Both the position numbers and the translations under genes were made by a program. Below, in pieces: positions 55,625 through 64,000 of a DNA stretch of 64,000 nt (position 1 is its first letter; every line of letters starts with the position of its first letter). The notes under the pieces are model-generated. The model saw only the letters and a program-made list of their open reading frames with translations, searched no databases and was not told the DNA's origin. The stretch spans positions 40,472,575 through 40,536,574 of the forward strand of contig CM037876.1 in NCBI GenBank assembly GCA_021292165.1. The letters run 5' to 3'. Origin of the DNA: Shinisaurus crocodilurus. Lineage: Eukaryota > Chordata > Lepidosauria > Squamata > Shinisauridae.

Positions 55625-55850
55625 ACTGTGACCACAAATTATTTGGTGATCTCCTGGCTTTTGCACGTCCCCCCCCCATCCTTAAAGATCGAAATGCCCC
55701 TCCTAAGCACCTGGCGGTAAAGGCTTTCAGCTAAAATATGCTGGCATTTTGGTCCCACTCCTTTTCCCCTGGGTCCTGCCCACTACTGGAATGTGGCTCC
55801 CAATATCTTCTCCAAAATTGAATTCATTTCTCAGGCTGAAAGGGGCTTAA
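55625..55850 (+). repeat. Diverged right part of the 40695 hAT family
   Basis: CACAAATTATTTGGTGATCT, CTGGCTTTTGCACGT, AGCTAAAATATGCTGGCATT and GCTGAAAGGGGC follow the order of 41305-41520. The end and target duplication are not clear. Confidence 0.65.
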
Positions 55851-55924
55851 CACCAGCCACCGGTATATAGAATACAGCAGCTCTTCTGCTGGCATATGTT
55901 ACCACACACTTGGCATAATTTGAG

Positions 55925-56408
55925 TATAGGGCTACTCTGTAAAAGACTCCATTCTCCCATATGAAACTGCCCACTAACTGAGATCTCTTTCAAGGCTTTT
56001 CTCCAGCCAGGTGCTTTGCCTTCTGATGTCAGGCTGGCAGTTACTGAAGAGGGGGCCTTTTCAGTGCTGGTCCCCAAATTGTGGGGTTTCCCTCCCTATA
56101 TATTTGTGCCTGATGCCTTTTTAATTATTATCCTTTAGGTGCCAATTGACTTCTTTCCTGTTTCTTTGTGTTTTTAGTGGCATTTAATAATATCCAAGAT
56201 ACCCTTTTAATTGAATTTGTGTTGCTTAATGGTGTTTTATTTGGGTTTTTAACTGGTTGGTTTATTAGCTTATCTGCTGCTTGTAAGGTCTTTTTATTGT
56301 GGTTGTTTTGTATTTTTTATTGTTTTTAATCTTGTTATTGCAAGCCACCTTGAGGCCATTTGATGGAAAGGAAAGGCCTCCCCCCAAAGGAGTAATAAAT
56401 AAATGGCA
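55925..56408 (+). mobile_element. L2/CR1-like LINE 3' end
   Basis: A broken frame reads like the LINE C-terminus (GAFSVLVPKLWGFPPYI at about 56045-56100), then a T-rich 3' untranslated region and the end CAAGCCACCTTGAGGCC followed by AATAAATAAATGG. Different subfamily from 19186 and 38022. Confidence 0.65.
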
Positions 56409-56724
56409 TAAGCAAGAATGACAAGCAACACAATGGAGTATGTAAGGAATCATAAAATGAAAAAATAATAACTACATGTAGGGGTGGTCTCCTTGCATTT
56501 TGGGGTTTTGCCAGATTTGAGAGGCATTTGGGGGCAAGCTCTGGAATGAAAAAAAGAGGAGCCAGGTGAGGGGGTTTTCCAACAGAGTAGTAGGGGGCTT
56601 CTTACATTCCCCCCTTTACTTTTCTTCATCCCTCCCCCCCATTTTTAAAACCAGTGGCAGAGGAAGGAGGTCAGAGCTCTGCTCCTGCTAAAGCTGAGGG
56701 CAGAGCTTTCAAAAAGTGTTTAAC

Positions 56725-56755
<31 letters not shown>

Positions 56756-56756
56756 T
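56725..56756. repeat. (AAGA)n microsatellite
   Basis: Eight AAGA units. Confidence 0.95.
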
Positions 56757-56968
56757 CCACCTCCCACTGCCATGCTAAGCCCCTTATTCTTCTCCAATAC
56801 TATTTCAGAGAATGAATCATGCCCTCAAAATGGCCACCCCGAATTCACCACCAGCAATGGAGTGGCAAATTTTTGTCCAACCCTATTTTACTCCAACCAT
56901 TTCCCTTACCCCTTCCTGCCAGCCCTTCCTCACCAATCCATCAGTAGTTAAAAATATATGTAGCTCCA

Positions 56969-57143
56969 TTACATCATGTCAGACCATTGGTTCATCTAGC
57001 TCAGTATTGTCTACACTGATTGGCAGAGCCTGTCTGGGATTTGGGGAAAGGGTCTTCCCAGACCTACCTGGAGATGCCAGGGATTGAATCAAGGGCCTTC
57101 AGTATGTGAAGCATGTTCTCTGCCACTGAGCTTTGGCCCTTCC
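56969..57143 (-). mobile_element. tRNA-headed SINE, nearly full length
   Basis: Minus strand: GCTCAGTGGCAGAGAACATG head, GATTCAATCCCTGGCATCTC B box, and the end CTAGATGAACCAATGGTCTG, ATGATGTAATGGAGC. Same family as 42490-42708. Confidence 0.8.
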
Positions 57144-57312
57144 CCATAGTTCTGACTACATCCAGTTCATCAAAGTGTGTTACACCATCACAAACTCAAG
57201 CATGTCCATGGCTTGAAAATACCCTTGGATATTGTCTTTTTGTCTTTCTAAATCTCTGCATCATTCATTTTGAAGACACTGATCATTTTGTGTGCGGACT
57301 TTTTCTTTTACT

Positions 57313-57342
57313 ACAGAGAGAGAGAGAGAGAGAGAGAGAGAA
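57313..57342. repeat. (AG)n microsatellite
   Basis: About fourteen AG units. Confidence 0.95.
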
Positions 57343-57976
57343 GCAGACAAATGCAGTAATATCCGCTTCAGATGGTTTGCAGTTATGGCACACCTGAGGA
57401 TATATAACTTTCATAAGCCACATCACTTTATAGGCAATGTTCTGGCTGTATCACAATGTGTAATATTTTTTCATGCAATGCAATGTATACTCTTGGACAC
57501 CCTTTACTTAACTTGTAGAAAGTTCAAAAAGACATCTTGTCCCTCATGTATATCCTTCTCCATTTCTGCTAGTGTCGATTTTCATTTCTTGCCTCAGGAG
57601 TCTGATCAGGATTTCTCTAGCAAGTATATGAATTACTGTTGGGTCTAAAATGTTTCTTTATTAAGAAATAAAAATCCAGGCAAACTGGGGTGGGGTTTCA
57701 GGGCCAAAAGAGGGGAAATCACTTACCTGGTTGCCATTTAAAAAGCCAGAAAAACTTGCCTAGACACAGCACACTTTTAAGGGTGAGTAGGTTGCAGTCT
57801 AAACAATTTCTGTGGCCTTTCCTTTCACTCAAAACCATCAGTTGTTCCTGAATTTTCCACTCCACACCGTTACCCCATCTATGCATTCCTGTCATACCTG
57901 GTAATATGAGAAGGGGAGAAGAGAACTCTTCATTGCCCCACATATTACACTCTAAAGATTGCAGGCTTTTTTTTTC
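57343..57976. other. Spacer, nothing recognised
   Basis: The 118-codon plus frame at 57292-57648 begins in the AG array and has no domain. Confidence 0.4.
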
Positions 57977-58466
57977 TAGGGATGGGCAAATGTGTCAATT
58001 TTGCTATTTCCCACATTCCATTTTTTTTTTCAGTCTCAAGGACGTCCCCTCTCAAATATGAACTTTGCAAATTGTGGTAAATTCTTCTCAAAAATGAATT
58101 AAAATGAAATTCTGCCCCATCTGTACCAGCCAAATTCAATAGGTTCAGCTATTCCCAGCATGAAGTGGAACATGTTGTACCTGCCTACCATATATTTTTA
58201 AAGAGGAGCCTATCAGAAAAAAGAGGTGACAACCCTAAACCACTATCATGGTTGCATATACAGTGATTCAAACCCTGAGTCTGGGCCCGGATGGATTCAG
58301 ACCTTTAAGAGCCTGGGCCTGGATGGATGAATCTGTCCATTTTAGTTTCTTCCATATTCAAAGATTTTAGATTTCAAGTTCTTTTCATCCTGAATATGAA
58401 GAACTTTGTGGATGATGGTAAATTCCTATCAAAACTGAACTGAAACAAAATTCTCACCTATCCCTT
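57977..58466. repeat. Foldback-family repeat, partner of 51028-51545
   Basis: Starts TAGGGATGGGCAAATG and ends CTCACCTATCCCT, short inverted ends. Shares TATGAA..CTTTG, ACATGTTGTACCTGCC-like and GAGCCTGGGCCTGGATGGAT text with the other copy, in the same order. Confidence 0.7.
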
Positions 58467-58732
58467 GCCTTCTCATCTGTAAAAGTTGCTGTGTTATGGC
58501 TAAATTTTGTGGCTTGCAAAATGAGCACAGATCTATCAAGAAAGGCAGGGAAGGATTCAGTCTGCTGCACTCACTAGCTGACACTCAAATAATGGACCAG
58601 AGGTATCATAATTATGTCAGCCACTAGGGTAGCATTTTCTGTATCCTGAGTTTCCAGAAAACTTAAAGGACCTTTTCAGGAAAAGTAAAGCTGAAGCAAT
58701 TATTTGTGTTCCTCTAGCTATTGACTAATTGA
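58467..58732. other. Spacer, nothing recognised
   Basis: Short unassigned AT-rich stretch. Confidence 0.35.
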
Positions 58733-60214
58733 CTGGGTTCGAACGACACAACAAGCAAACAATGATAACAGACAACTGTTGCTTGTTGTGTCATCTGAAC
58801 CTAGGTCGTTGTGAGTCACAATGGTCTGTTTTGCCCTCAGAAACAATGATAAGAAACTACAGTTTGTTCTAGGGTTTGTTCTTACAACAGTTGCTTGTTG
58901 TGTTGTCCGAACCAGGGAGAGCTGTTTTATTGTTGGTGGTTCAAGAATCCTACAGAGTCACATGGCAAGAGCGGCAAAACAAGCAGCCACTCCAGTCATC
59001 CGATCTCTATTTCCGATGTTTGCCCAGCAGCACACACGTTGCTGCTTGCTTCACTTTTAATTGTAGGATACTTTTTACTTTTACAATCAGAATTCCAAAA
59101 ACTGTATTTTTCTTTCAAAATAAAGTATGCTTTTAATAGAAGAAGAGTAGATTACAATTGGATAACTTTACAAGTATGTGATGGGGGAGGGGGGAGTTGG
59201 GTACTAAGCAGAGGGCTGGAAAAATGAAGTCAAGGCTAAACTCTGGCTGCCGGAGCAAAACAAGCTTTGGGGTAGAGGGAAGGTGTGGAAAAGGTCTAAT
59301 TCAGACTTGTAACACAGGTGGGAGGCAGGATAGACGGGAGAACTGCTAGAGATAGCAGGTTCTCTGCTATGTGTGGATGCGAGGGGTGGGAAGAAGTAAA
59401 AGAGGTGCAGTGCTAAGCAGAGCTGGGCATGGGGGGGGAAGGTGTAAATAACCTTCACCTGTCTCCTAGCCAAGATGAGAGTGAAGGCAGGGAGGGAGAG
59501 GGGAGAGCAAGAGCGGCTTTGGTGCCAGGCGGCACAGAGAGGGAGGAGGGCAAGGATCAAAAGCGGCTGCTTGGACAAGGGGTGCCAGGCAGTGTGGGGG
59601 AGGGTGTATAATGTGTTAATAATCATCACCTGGATGGTAGACCAGGTGGGAACAAGGACGGGAGGGAGAAGGGGGAGCATAAAAGGTGTTTGTGATGGGC
59701 GGAGAGGTCAGGAGTGGTGGCTGGGTTAGGAGGAAGTCAAGCCACAGTTCATACTAGAGGCTACAGGAATGGGTGGTGGGTGGGTGGTGGGTGGTGGGAG
59801 AGGAGAATGCTTCCCTGCAGTGATGGAAACAGCCAGGTGAAAGCAGGAAAAGTGACATGCGGAGAAGCACGGGGCGGGGCAACATACTTATACAGGAATC
59901 ATTCCCCCCCCCAATGGGAACAGACAAGAAAAGGGATATCGATCAGCTACAGGGAGGTAGAGAAAGGGTTAAAGATTCCCGCAGGAGGAGGGAGAGGGGA
60001 GCACTCAGAAGACCAATCACAAACAGGCTGCCTACATAGAGGGGGAGTGATGGCCCCTGGGATGCATGCCTGGAGATGGAGGGAGGACTGGGTGGGAACA
60101 AAAGCACAATAATAACCAGAAACAATTATCATCTGTCAGAAAGAACCATCGTTGTAAGTTACCACCAATCATGGTAACTTACAACGATAGCTTGTTGTAT
60201 CATGCGAACCCACC
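58733..60214. mobile_element. 1.5-kb hairpin-ended DNA element
   Basis: TGGGTTCGAACGACACAACA at the left and TGTATCATGCGAACCCA at the right are inverted ends. The left end itself folds (58736-58759 with 58779-58801), and at the right 60148-60188 is a perfect 17-bp-arm hairpin. The motif TTGCTTGTTGTGT recurs at 58780 and 58889. The middle (59150-60110) is G-rich with repeated GGGAGGGAGA and GGTGCCAGGC units and no transposase. Target duplication unresolved. Confidence 0.65.
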
Positions 60215-60384
60215 CAATCATTAGAGACACTAAAATCTGAGATTTTGGGGGAAATCCCTAATACCTAGATTTTATGTATAATGCCTACATTTTATTACCT
60301 ACATTCTATGTGGGTAATACCCGAAAGAGTGCCTTCTCCCTTACCAACCTGCCTGGTCACTGAGGTCATCAGAGGACATTCTCC

Positions 60385-60700
60385 TGGTGGTTCCACATGC
60401 AGCTATGGCCCAATCAGAGTCTACCAGGAGAAGAGCCCTCAGTGTGGTGGCTCCTTTTCTATGGAACACCCTGCCTCTGGAGGTCAGGCAGGCTCTGACA
60501 CTGTATTGTTTTTGGTACCTGCTGAAGACATCTTTGTTCCAGGAGGCCTTCCTTCCTGACCAGACAGTGTTTTAATGTTTTTCTGTTTTTAATACATTGT
60601 TTTTATTCTTTTATCTGTTTTATCTTTTTATTGTTCACTGCTCCACAAGCTTTCTAAATATGGAGTGGTATACACATGCTGTAAATAAATAAATAAAATG
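60385..60700 (+). mobile_element. L2-like LINE 3' end
   Basis: The frame from 60420 reads STRRRALSVVAPFLWNTLPL, EVRQALTLYCFWYLLKTSLF, homologous to the C-terminus at 38162. It is followed by a T-rich 3' region and the tail GTAAATAAATAAATAAAATG. 5'-truncated. Confidence 0.8.
60387..60575 (+). pseudogene. C-terminal remnant of LINE ORF2
   Basis: About 50 codons matching the L2-like C-terminal motif (RALSVVAPFLWNTLP, LLKTSLFQ), ending at a stop just before the untranslated tail. No catalytic part is present. Confidence 0.8.
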
Positions 60701-60840
60701 AATAAAATTTTGTTTTACTGTAGAACTTGTGCAGCAGAAATTCGATCGTTCAAACCTTGCTTTAGCCTCTTACTTCACCAGATGGCTTTTAAAAGCCTTC
60801 GTCTCTTCACCTTCATCCATCCCTGATCTGTAATATAATA

Positions 60841-61090
60841 CAGTAATACCTTGGATTACAAGTAACTTGGTTTGAGAGCGTTTTGCAAGACAAGCAAAAT
60901 TTTTAATATTTATTTAATTTTTTTTAATTTGATATACAAGCGTCGTCTTGCAATACAAGTACTGTAGTACAGCTTAAATTAAAAATCTCTGTACAATTTT
61001 TTTTGGGGGGGTTTCGTTTTGATATAAGAGTGTTTTGGATTACAAGCAGATTTCCGGAACGAATTATGCTCTCAATCCAAGGCATGACTG
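60841..61090. mobile_element. Tigger-like (Tc1/mariner) MITE with TA duplication
   Basis: 250 bp with inverted ends CAGTAATACCTTGGATTAC and CAATCCAAGGCATGACTG and TA on both sides (60839-60840 and 61091-61092). The TIR style CAGTNATACCTNGG matches pogo/Tigger elements. The interior is AT-rich with ACAAGCG..TTGCAATACAAGT text and no transposase frame. Confidence 0.85.
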
Positions 61091-61740
61091 TACTGGCCTA
61101 CTTTGCAGGGTTGTTGTAATTGTGACTATGATTTTTTAAATAAATTCAAAAGTGCTATATACATTTATTTATTCTGTATGTTTTGTTTTAATTTGTTTCT
61201 TTAAAATTATAGAGGCACGACGCTGTTGTTGCATTAAGTTGCTTGGCCAACTTAATGCTGAAGTTATTTTAAACACAAATCACAGAACTTCACTTTCCTC
61301 ACATTCCCAAAATGACATCCATCAAAATCTTCATGAGTGTGGGGTTTCTAACACTTCTTGGAAACCCTGTCGAGATTTATTAACAGATGGCCACATGTTC
61401 TTTTTGGCTTGCAGTGAGAGGAAGGTAATGAAAAGCTGTCAAATACAGGAAGAACAGAAGCTTTGTTCTATTTTTCTACTTCCCCTCCAGATTCATTGAA
61501 GGACTTTCAGTAGCATCCTAGACACAAAAGGGAGAGTGGGAGGGGGTTTTGTTCTTCTTTTTTAACGGAATGGACCAACATGGAATTCAACTCAAGAAAA
61601 CCTGCTGTCTGAACATTGCATATGGAAATGGATAACTAAGAGCTGAGAGACAGAACATGGATTGCACTAAAGGGCCACATTTATTTAAATTCAGGATCTG
61701 CATATGAGGATAAGATGTCTAGGGACAGCTAAACTGATTG
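61091..61740. other. Spacer, nothing recognised
   Basis: A 115-codon plus frame at 61152-61499 has a pyrimidine tract and AG before 61211, but no domain and no conserved codon pattern, so it is not called as an exon. Confidence 0.35.
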
Positions 61741-62109
61741 TTACAGGCAACTAGCCTGATTTCTGATTGGACAAGCAATAGCCCCACCCTGAGCAAGGAG
61801 AGGGGAATATTTTTCCACCCCTTGCTCTTAGGCCACACCCATATGGGTATGGAGGGTGGCCTAGCTGATTGATCCACTCCTGGGGCCCCACAGCTCAGGA
61901 TAGATGCTACAGGTTAGCCACAAAGGCCATCCATACCCTGACAACAGGTCCCACAGCATTGAAAGGCAGGTCTCAGGAACAGCCAGTCACCATAAAGGTG
62001 CCTCAAGGTGCTCACCTAAAGGTGTCATTTCCTAACCCAGCCCACACCAACCACTACAGGAGGGGGACAAGGCAACTTAGTCTCTCTTGCCTGACCTGCA
62101 CAGGGTAAA

Positions 62110-62618
62110 ATTCCACAAGCCTTTCTGCAGAGCCACATGAAATAGGACATTACCTGAATCCAACAGGTCAATTCTGTCTGCCCGGTATAGTTCAACCCTG
62201 GCATGATAGATATCTGGGTGAAAGACTGCTCCGCCTGCCTTGCCTGGCATAGCAATCCTCAACTCATGGTTGACTTTCTTCCTAGACTACTCAAGACACA
62301 TTGGATTACCCTCACACCCTGCCAAACCCAGTGGGGAAGAATGTTGGACCATAGTATCTGGACTCAAGGCCACTGGTGCCACATTCACTCAAAATCTTCA
62401 TGGACCTGAAAAACTAAGACTTTGCTCTTCATGACTCTCAGGTCATTTCCACAGAAGTGGACAACTGGATGATTTAGGGACAACCCCCCAGAACAAAACT
62501 GGTCAAGGATGGGAAGGAAGCAGTTCCACGTCAAACCCCATTTTCCCAACCACTGGATGGTGGCAAAATGGCTGAGCCCAAGCTGTTCTTGATGCTCAAC
62601 AACCAGCCCAGAAAACCA
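62110..62618 (-). pseudogene. SGNH-hydrolase-like ORF of a Ngaro-type element, broken
   Basis: Three segments fit the family. From 62618 an open stretch reads ATIQWLGKWGLTWNCFLPIL and HPVVHFCGNDL, the last resembling block III (GGND). After an in-frame stop near 62385 comes VQILWSNILPHWVWQGV. After a frame change, VFHPDIYHARVELYRADRID and LLDSGNVLF correspond to the block V region, where the family normally has D-x-x-H; here the His position is Asp. The block I Ser is not recognisable. It is therefore inactive. The role of these hydrolases in the retroelement is unclear even in intact copies. Confidence 0.7.
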
Positions 62619-62749
62619 TCTATGTCTAGAAAGAAGGACTCATGGTCCTATCCCTTCCAATCTGCCAAAGAAACAATGAATTGTAAATAACAAGAAAGAA
62701 ATAAGTTCCATTCCATTGAGGCGTTGCATAGCCACAAAAGGCTGCAGAC

Positions 62750-63202
62750 TGCCACCACCAAACAGCGCCAGCTGAGGCACTCAGCAAGGCACTCGCCAGA
62801 CTTCCGGGTTCCCCAACTCTATGCCGTTTACATAAAGTATGGCATAGTTTATGTAAAAACGGCTGCAATTTGTGTAAATGCTGTTTTTACTATATACCAC
62901 GCTATACTTTACGTAAACAGTGTATCTTACACCGTTTTCTACATAGATGGTTGTACATCGCCCAGGGTGGCCGGGTGACCGGCCAGATGGGCGATTAATA
63001 AATATAATAAATAAATAAAATAAATAAGATGACATAGAGATGGGGAACCAGGAAGTCTCACTTCCCCAGCTCGGCTTGTGAGATCGCGAGTCAAGCTGGG
63101 GAAAGGTAAGTCGAGCAGAGCTCGGGGGGGGGGGGTCAAGCCTGGCGAGTTCACCGAGCTTCCACCCCTGCATTTGAACTCCGCGCACATCATCCCTACT
63201 GT
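62750..63202. mobile_element. GC-rich foldback element, relative of 48365, carrying an L2 tail
   Basis: CGCCAGACTTCCGGGTTCCC, GTCAAGCCTGGCGAGTTC and CGCACATCATCCCTA match the 48365-48874 element. Possible duplication CTGCAGAC (62742) and CTGTGGAC (63203), six of eight. Inside, 62950-63030 is an L2 3' tail (TGTACATCGCCCAGGGTGGC, AATAAATAAAATAAATAA) flanked by ACATAGATGG and ACATAGAGATGG, a likely target duplication. The left end is truncated. Confidence 0.65.
62950..63030 (+). mobile_element. L2-like LINE tail inserted in the foldback element
   Basis: Reverse complement of 38022-38090. About 80 bp, extreme 5' truncation, with near-duplicate flanks ACATAGATGG and ACATAGAGATGG. Confidence 0.8.
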
Positions 63203-63311
63203 GGACAGGGAGGAGGCGGAAGGTCGAGTTGATATCACACTTACCCAGAAGAACTCCTCTCCCACAGAGTCGTAGCATATGGACCACCCTGTCAAATGAG
63301 TTATATAATGC
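63201..63311 (-). pseudogene. DIRS/Ngaro-type reverse transcriptase fragment
   Basis: Reads SFDRVVHMLRLCGRGVLLG followed by KCDINSTFRLLPVH, matching the palm start of DIRS-class RTs, where a K-x-D-I-x-S-A-F-R-L-L-P-V-H motif is typical. The first catalytic Asp is present. The frame runs directly into the foldback element at 63202, so the rest of the domain is cut off. Upstream codons to 63422 are weaker. Confidence 0.75.
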
Positions 63312-63438
63312 CTTAATGAAAACTAGGATTTTTTGTGCACTTGGAGGTGTCCTCCCTTTCTTTCCCTGCAATATTGGTGCCTTCCCTCTTTTCTTATGTG
63401 CTTGCCTCCCTCCCATAGACATCGGCGATCATCAAAAA

Positions 63439-63606
63439 GTGGCTCACGCTGGCTGAGCGTGGATTCGTGGAAAGCTAAGCAGGGTCAAGCCTGGTTATTA
63501 CTTGGATGGGAGACTCCTCCTCTAGTTTCCTGCATTGAGCAGGGGGTTGGACTCGATAGCCTTGTAGGCTCCTTCCAACTCTATGATCTATGAAATCTAT
63601 GAAAAG
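63439..63606 (+). mobile_element. 5S rRNA-headed SINE with altered head
   Basis: GTGGCTCACGCTGGCTGAGC, then an extra GATTCGTGG before AAGCTAAGCAGGGTCAAGCC, control region TTACTTGGATGGGAGACT and CR1-like tail ending ATGAAATCTATGAAA. The head is rearranged compared with the other four copies. Confidence 0.9.
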
Positions 63607-63841
63607 TGCTTAACTTTGGCATGACCATGACCATTTTCTTTATCAGTCAGTCTTGCAGCAAGGTACTGTCCAATTCCAAATTAGAGATGGGCTAGTTTTT
63701 GCTTACAGGGTTCCAGCTGAGTGCTCCATATAATGTTGCCTGGGAGAATGACACAAATTCATGACTGTTAAACATCAATATGGAATGCACAAGCCCTTTT
63801 AAAGACTCCAAGAAGCCTAGGGGGTGGGCTGAATTTGACCT

Positions 63842-63934
63842 GGATTCCTGCATTGAGCAGGGGGTTGGACTCGATGGCCTTGTAGGCCCCTTCCAACTCT
63901 ATTTTTCTATGATTCTATGATTCTATGATTCTCA
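63842..63934 (+). mobile_element. CR1 3' tail
   Basis: TTCCTGCATTGAGCAGGGGG, GACTCGATGGCCTTGTAGG and CCTTCCAACTCTA followed by ATTCTATG octamer repeats, the hallmark of CR1 3' ends. It matches the tails of the 5S SINEs but has no 5S head, so it is either the partner LINE or a truncated SINE. Confidence 0.85.
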
Positions 63935-64000
63935 CTGCACTCTATGCCATTTTCATGTTGTTTTCTCAGTCAGAAAAATAACACACCTGAGGCAGTAGCC

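Larger units (their letters stand above)
61741..63440 (-). mobile_element. Degenerate Ngaro-like tyrosine-recombinase retroelement remnant
   Basis: Minus-strand order is a reverse-transcriptase piece (63201-63311), an inserted foldback element (about 62750-63202), then an SGNH-hydrolase-like reading (62618-62110) and a noncoding stretch to about 61741. An SGNH hydrolase ORF beside a DIRS-type RT is known from vertebrate Ngaro elements. RNase H and recombinase parts are not visible, so a large deletion is inferred. Outer ends are not defined. Confidence 0.6.

Noticed and set aside
59204..59680. 158-codon minus frame
   Set aside because: Runs across the G-rich repeat core of the 58733 element; Pro/Leu/Ser-rich translation of purine repeats.
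61152..61499. Possible exon after a pyrimidine tract and AG at about 61210
   Set aside because: No matching donor with a long coding frame, no domain, Cys/His content looks random.

Overview
The window reads as nuclear DNA of a squamate reptile, most likely a lizard. No bacterial, plasmid or phage gene organisation is present. The call rests on the mix of dispersed repeats: tRNA-derived Sauria-type SINEs (GTGGCATAGTGG head, AATAAATAAA tail), five SINEs whose head is 5S rRNA and whose tail is CR1-like, a second tRNA-headed SINE, CR1 and L2-like LINE 3' ends, Tc1/mariner and hAT foldback elements, and a degenerate fragment that looks like a Ngaro tyrosine-recombinase retrotransposon. The exact species cannot be told.

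I find no convincing host protein-coding exon, tRNA gene or rRNA gene. The longest open frames are either LINE remnants (207 codons on the minus strand at 19316-19939), a retroelement fragment (about 63200-63420, minus) or low-complexity and GC-rich artefacts. The window is therefore probably intergenic or deep intronic, built from repeat insertions separated by AT-rich single-copy-looking spacers. Some spacers are plausible non-coding regulatory elements (20930-21190, 24940-25400, 41720-42060, 47395-47600, 50050-50560).

Layout. 1-7.3 kb: spacer with foldback-family repeats, a 5S SINE and a nested pair of hAT-like elements. 7.3-15.7 kb: LINE and SINE fragments, a near-perfect 132-bp hairpin MITE (8150-8281), a minimal hAT MITE (14642-14806) and a CCAAT-rich inverted repeat. 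15.7-22 kb: two L2-like LINE fragments meeting tail to tail, foldback MITEs and a Sauria SINE. 23-27 kb: a CR1 fragment split by one hAT-like element and followed directly by a second, then other repeats. 30.3-38.4 kb: the GC-richest part, with two large relatives of the 14.6-kb MITE (30343-31438 and 35277-36874) that keep the same ends and 8-bp target duplications but carry unrelated CpG-rich cargo, then a GC-rich LTR-like block and another L2 tail. 40.7-49 kb: an 844-bp hAT, SINEs and a CR1 split by a GC-rich foldback element. 51-61 kb: paired copies of further foldback families, a 1.5-kb hairpin-ended element and a Tigger-like MITE. 61.7-64 kb: the Ngaro-like remnant (SGNH hydrolase and reverse transcriptase pieces) broken by a foldback element, then a 5S SINE and a CR1 tail.

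The most interesting signal is the hAT family at 14642, 30343 and 35277. Three copies, each with a perfect 8-bp duplication, show a short non-autonomous element that appears to have picked up different promoter-like host DNA. One cargo holds a ZNF143-type site, three CCAAT boxes and a possible splice donor. No database search could be run; family names rest on recognised motifs and on comparison of copies inside the window.
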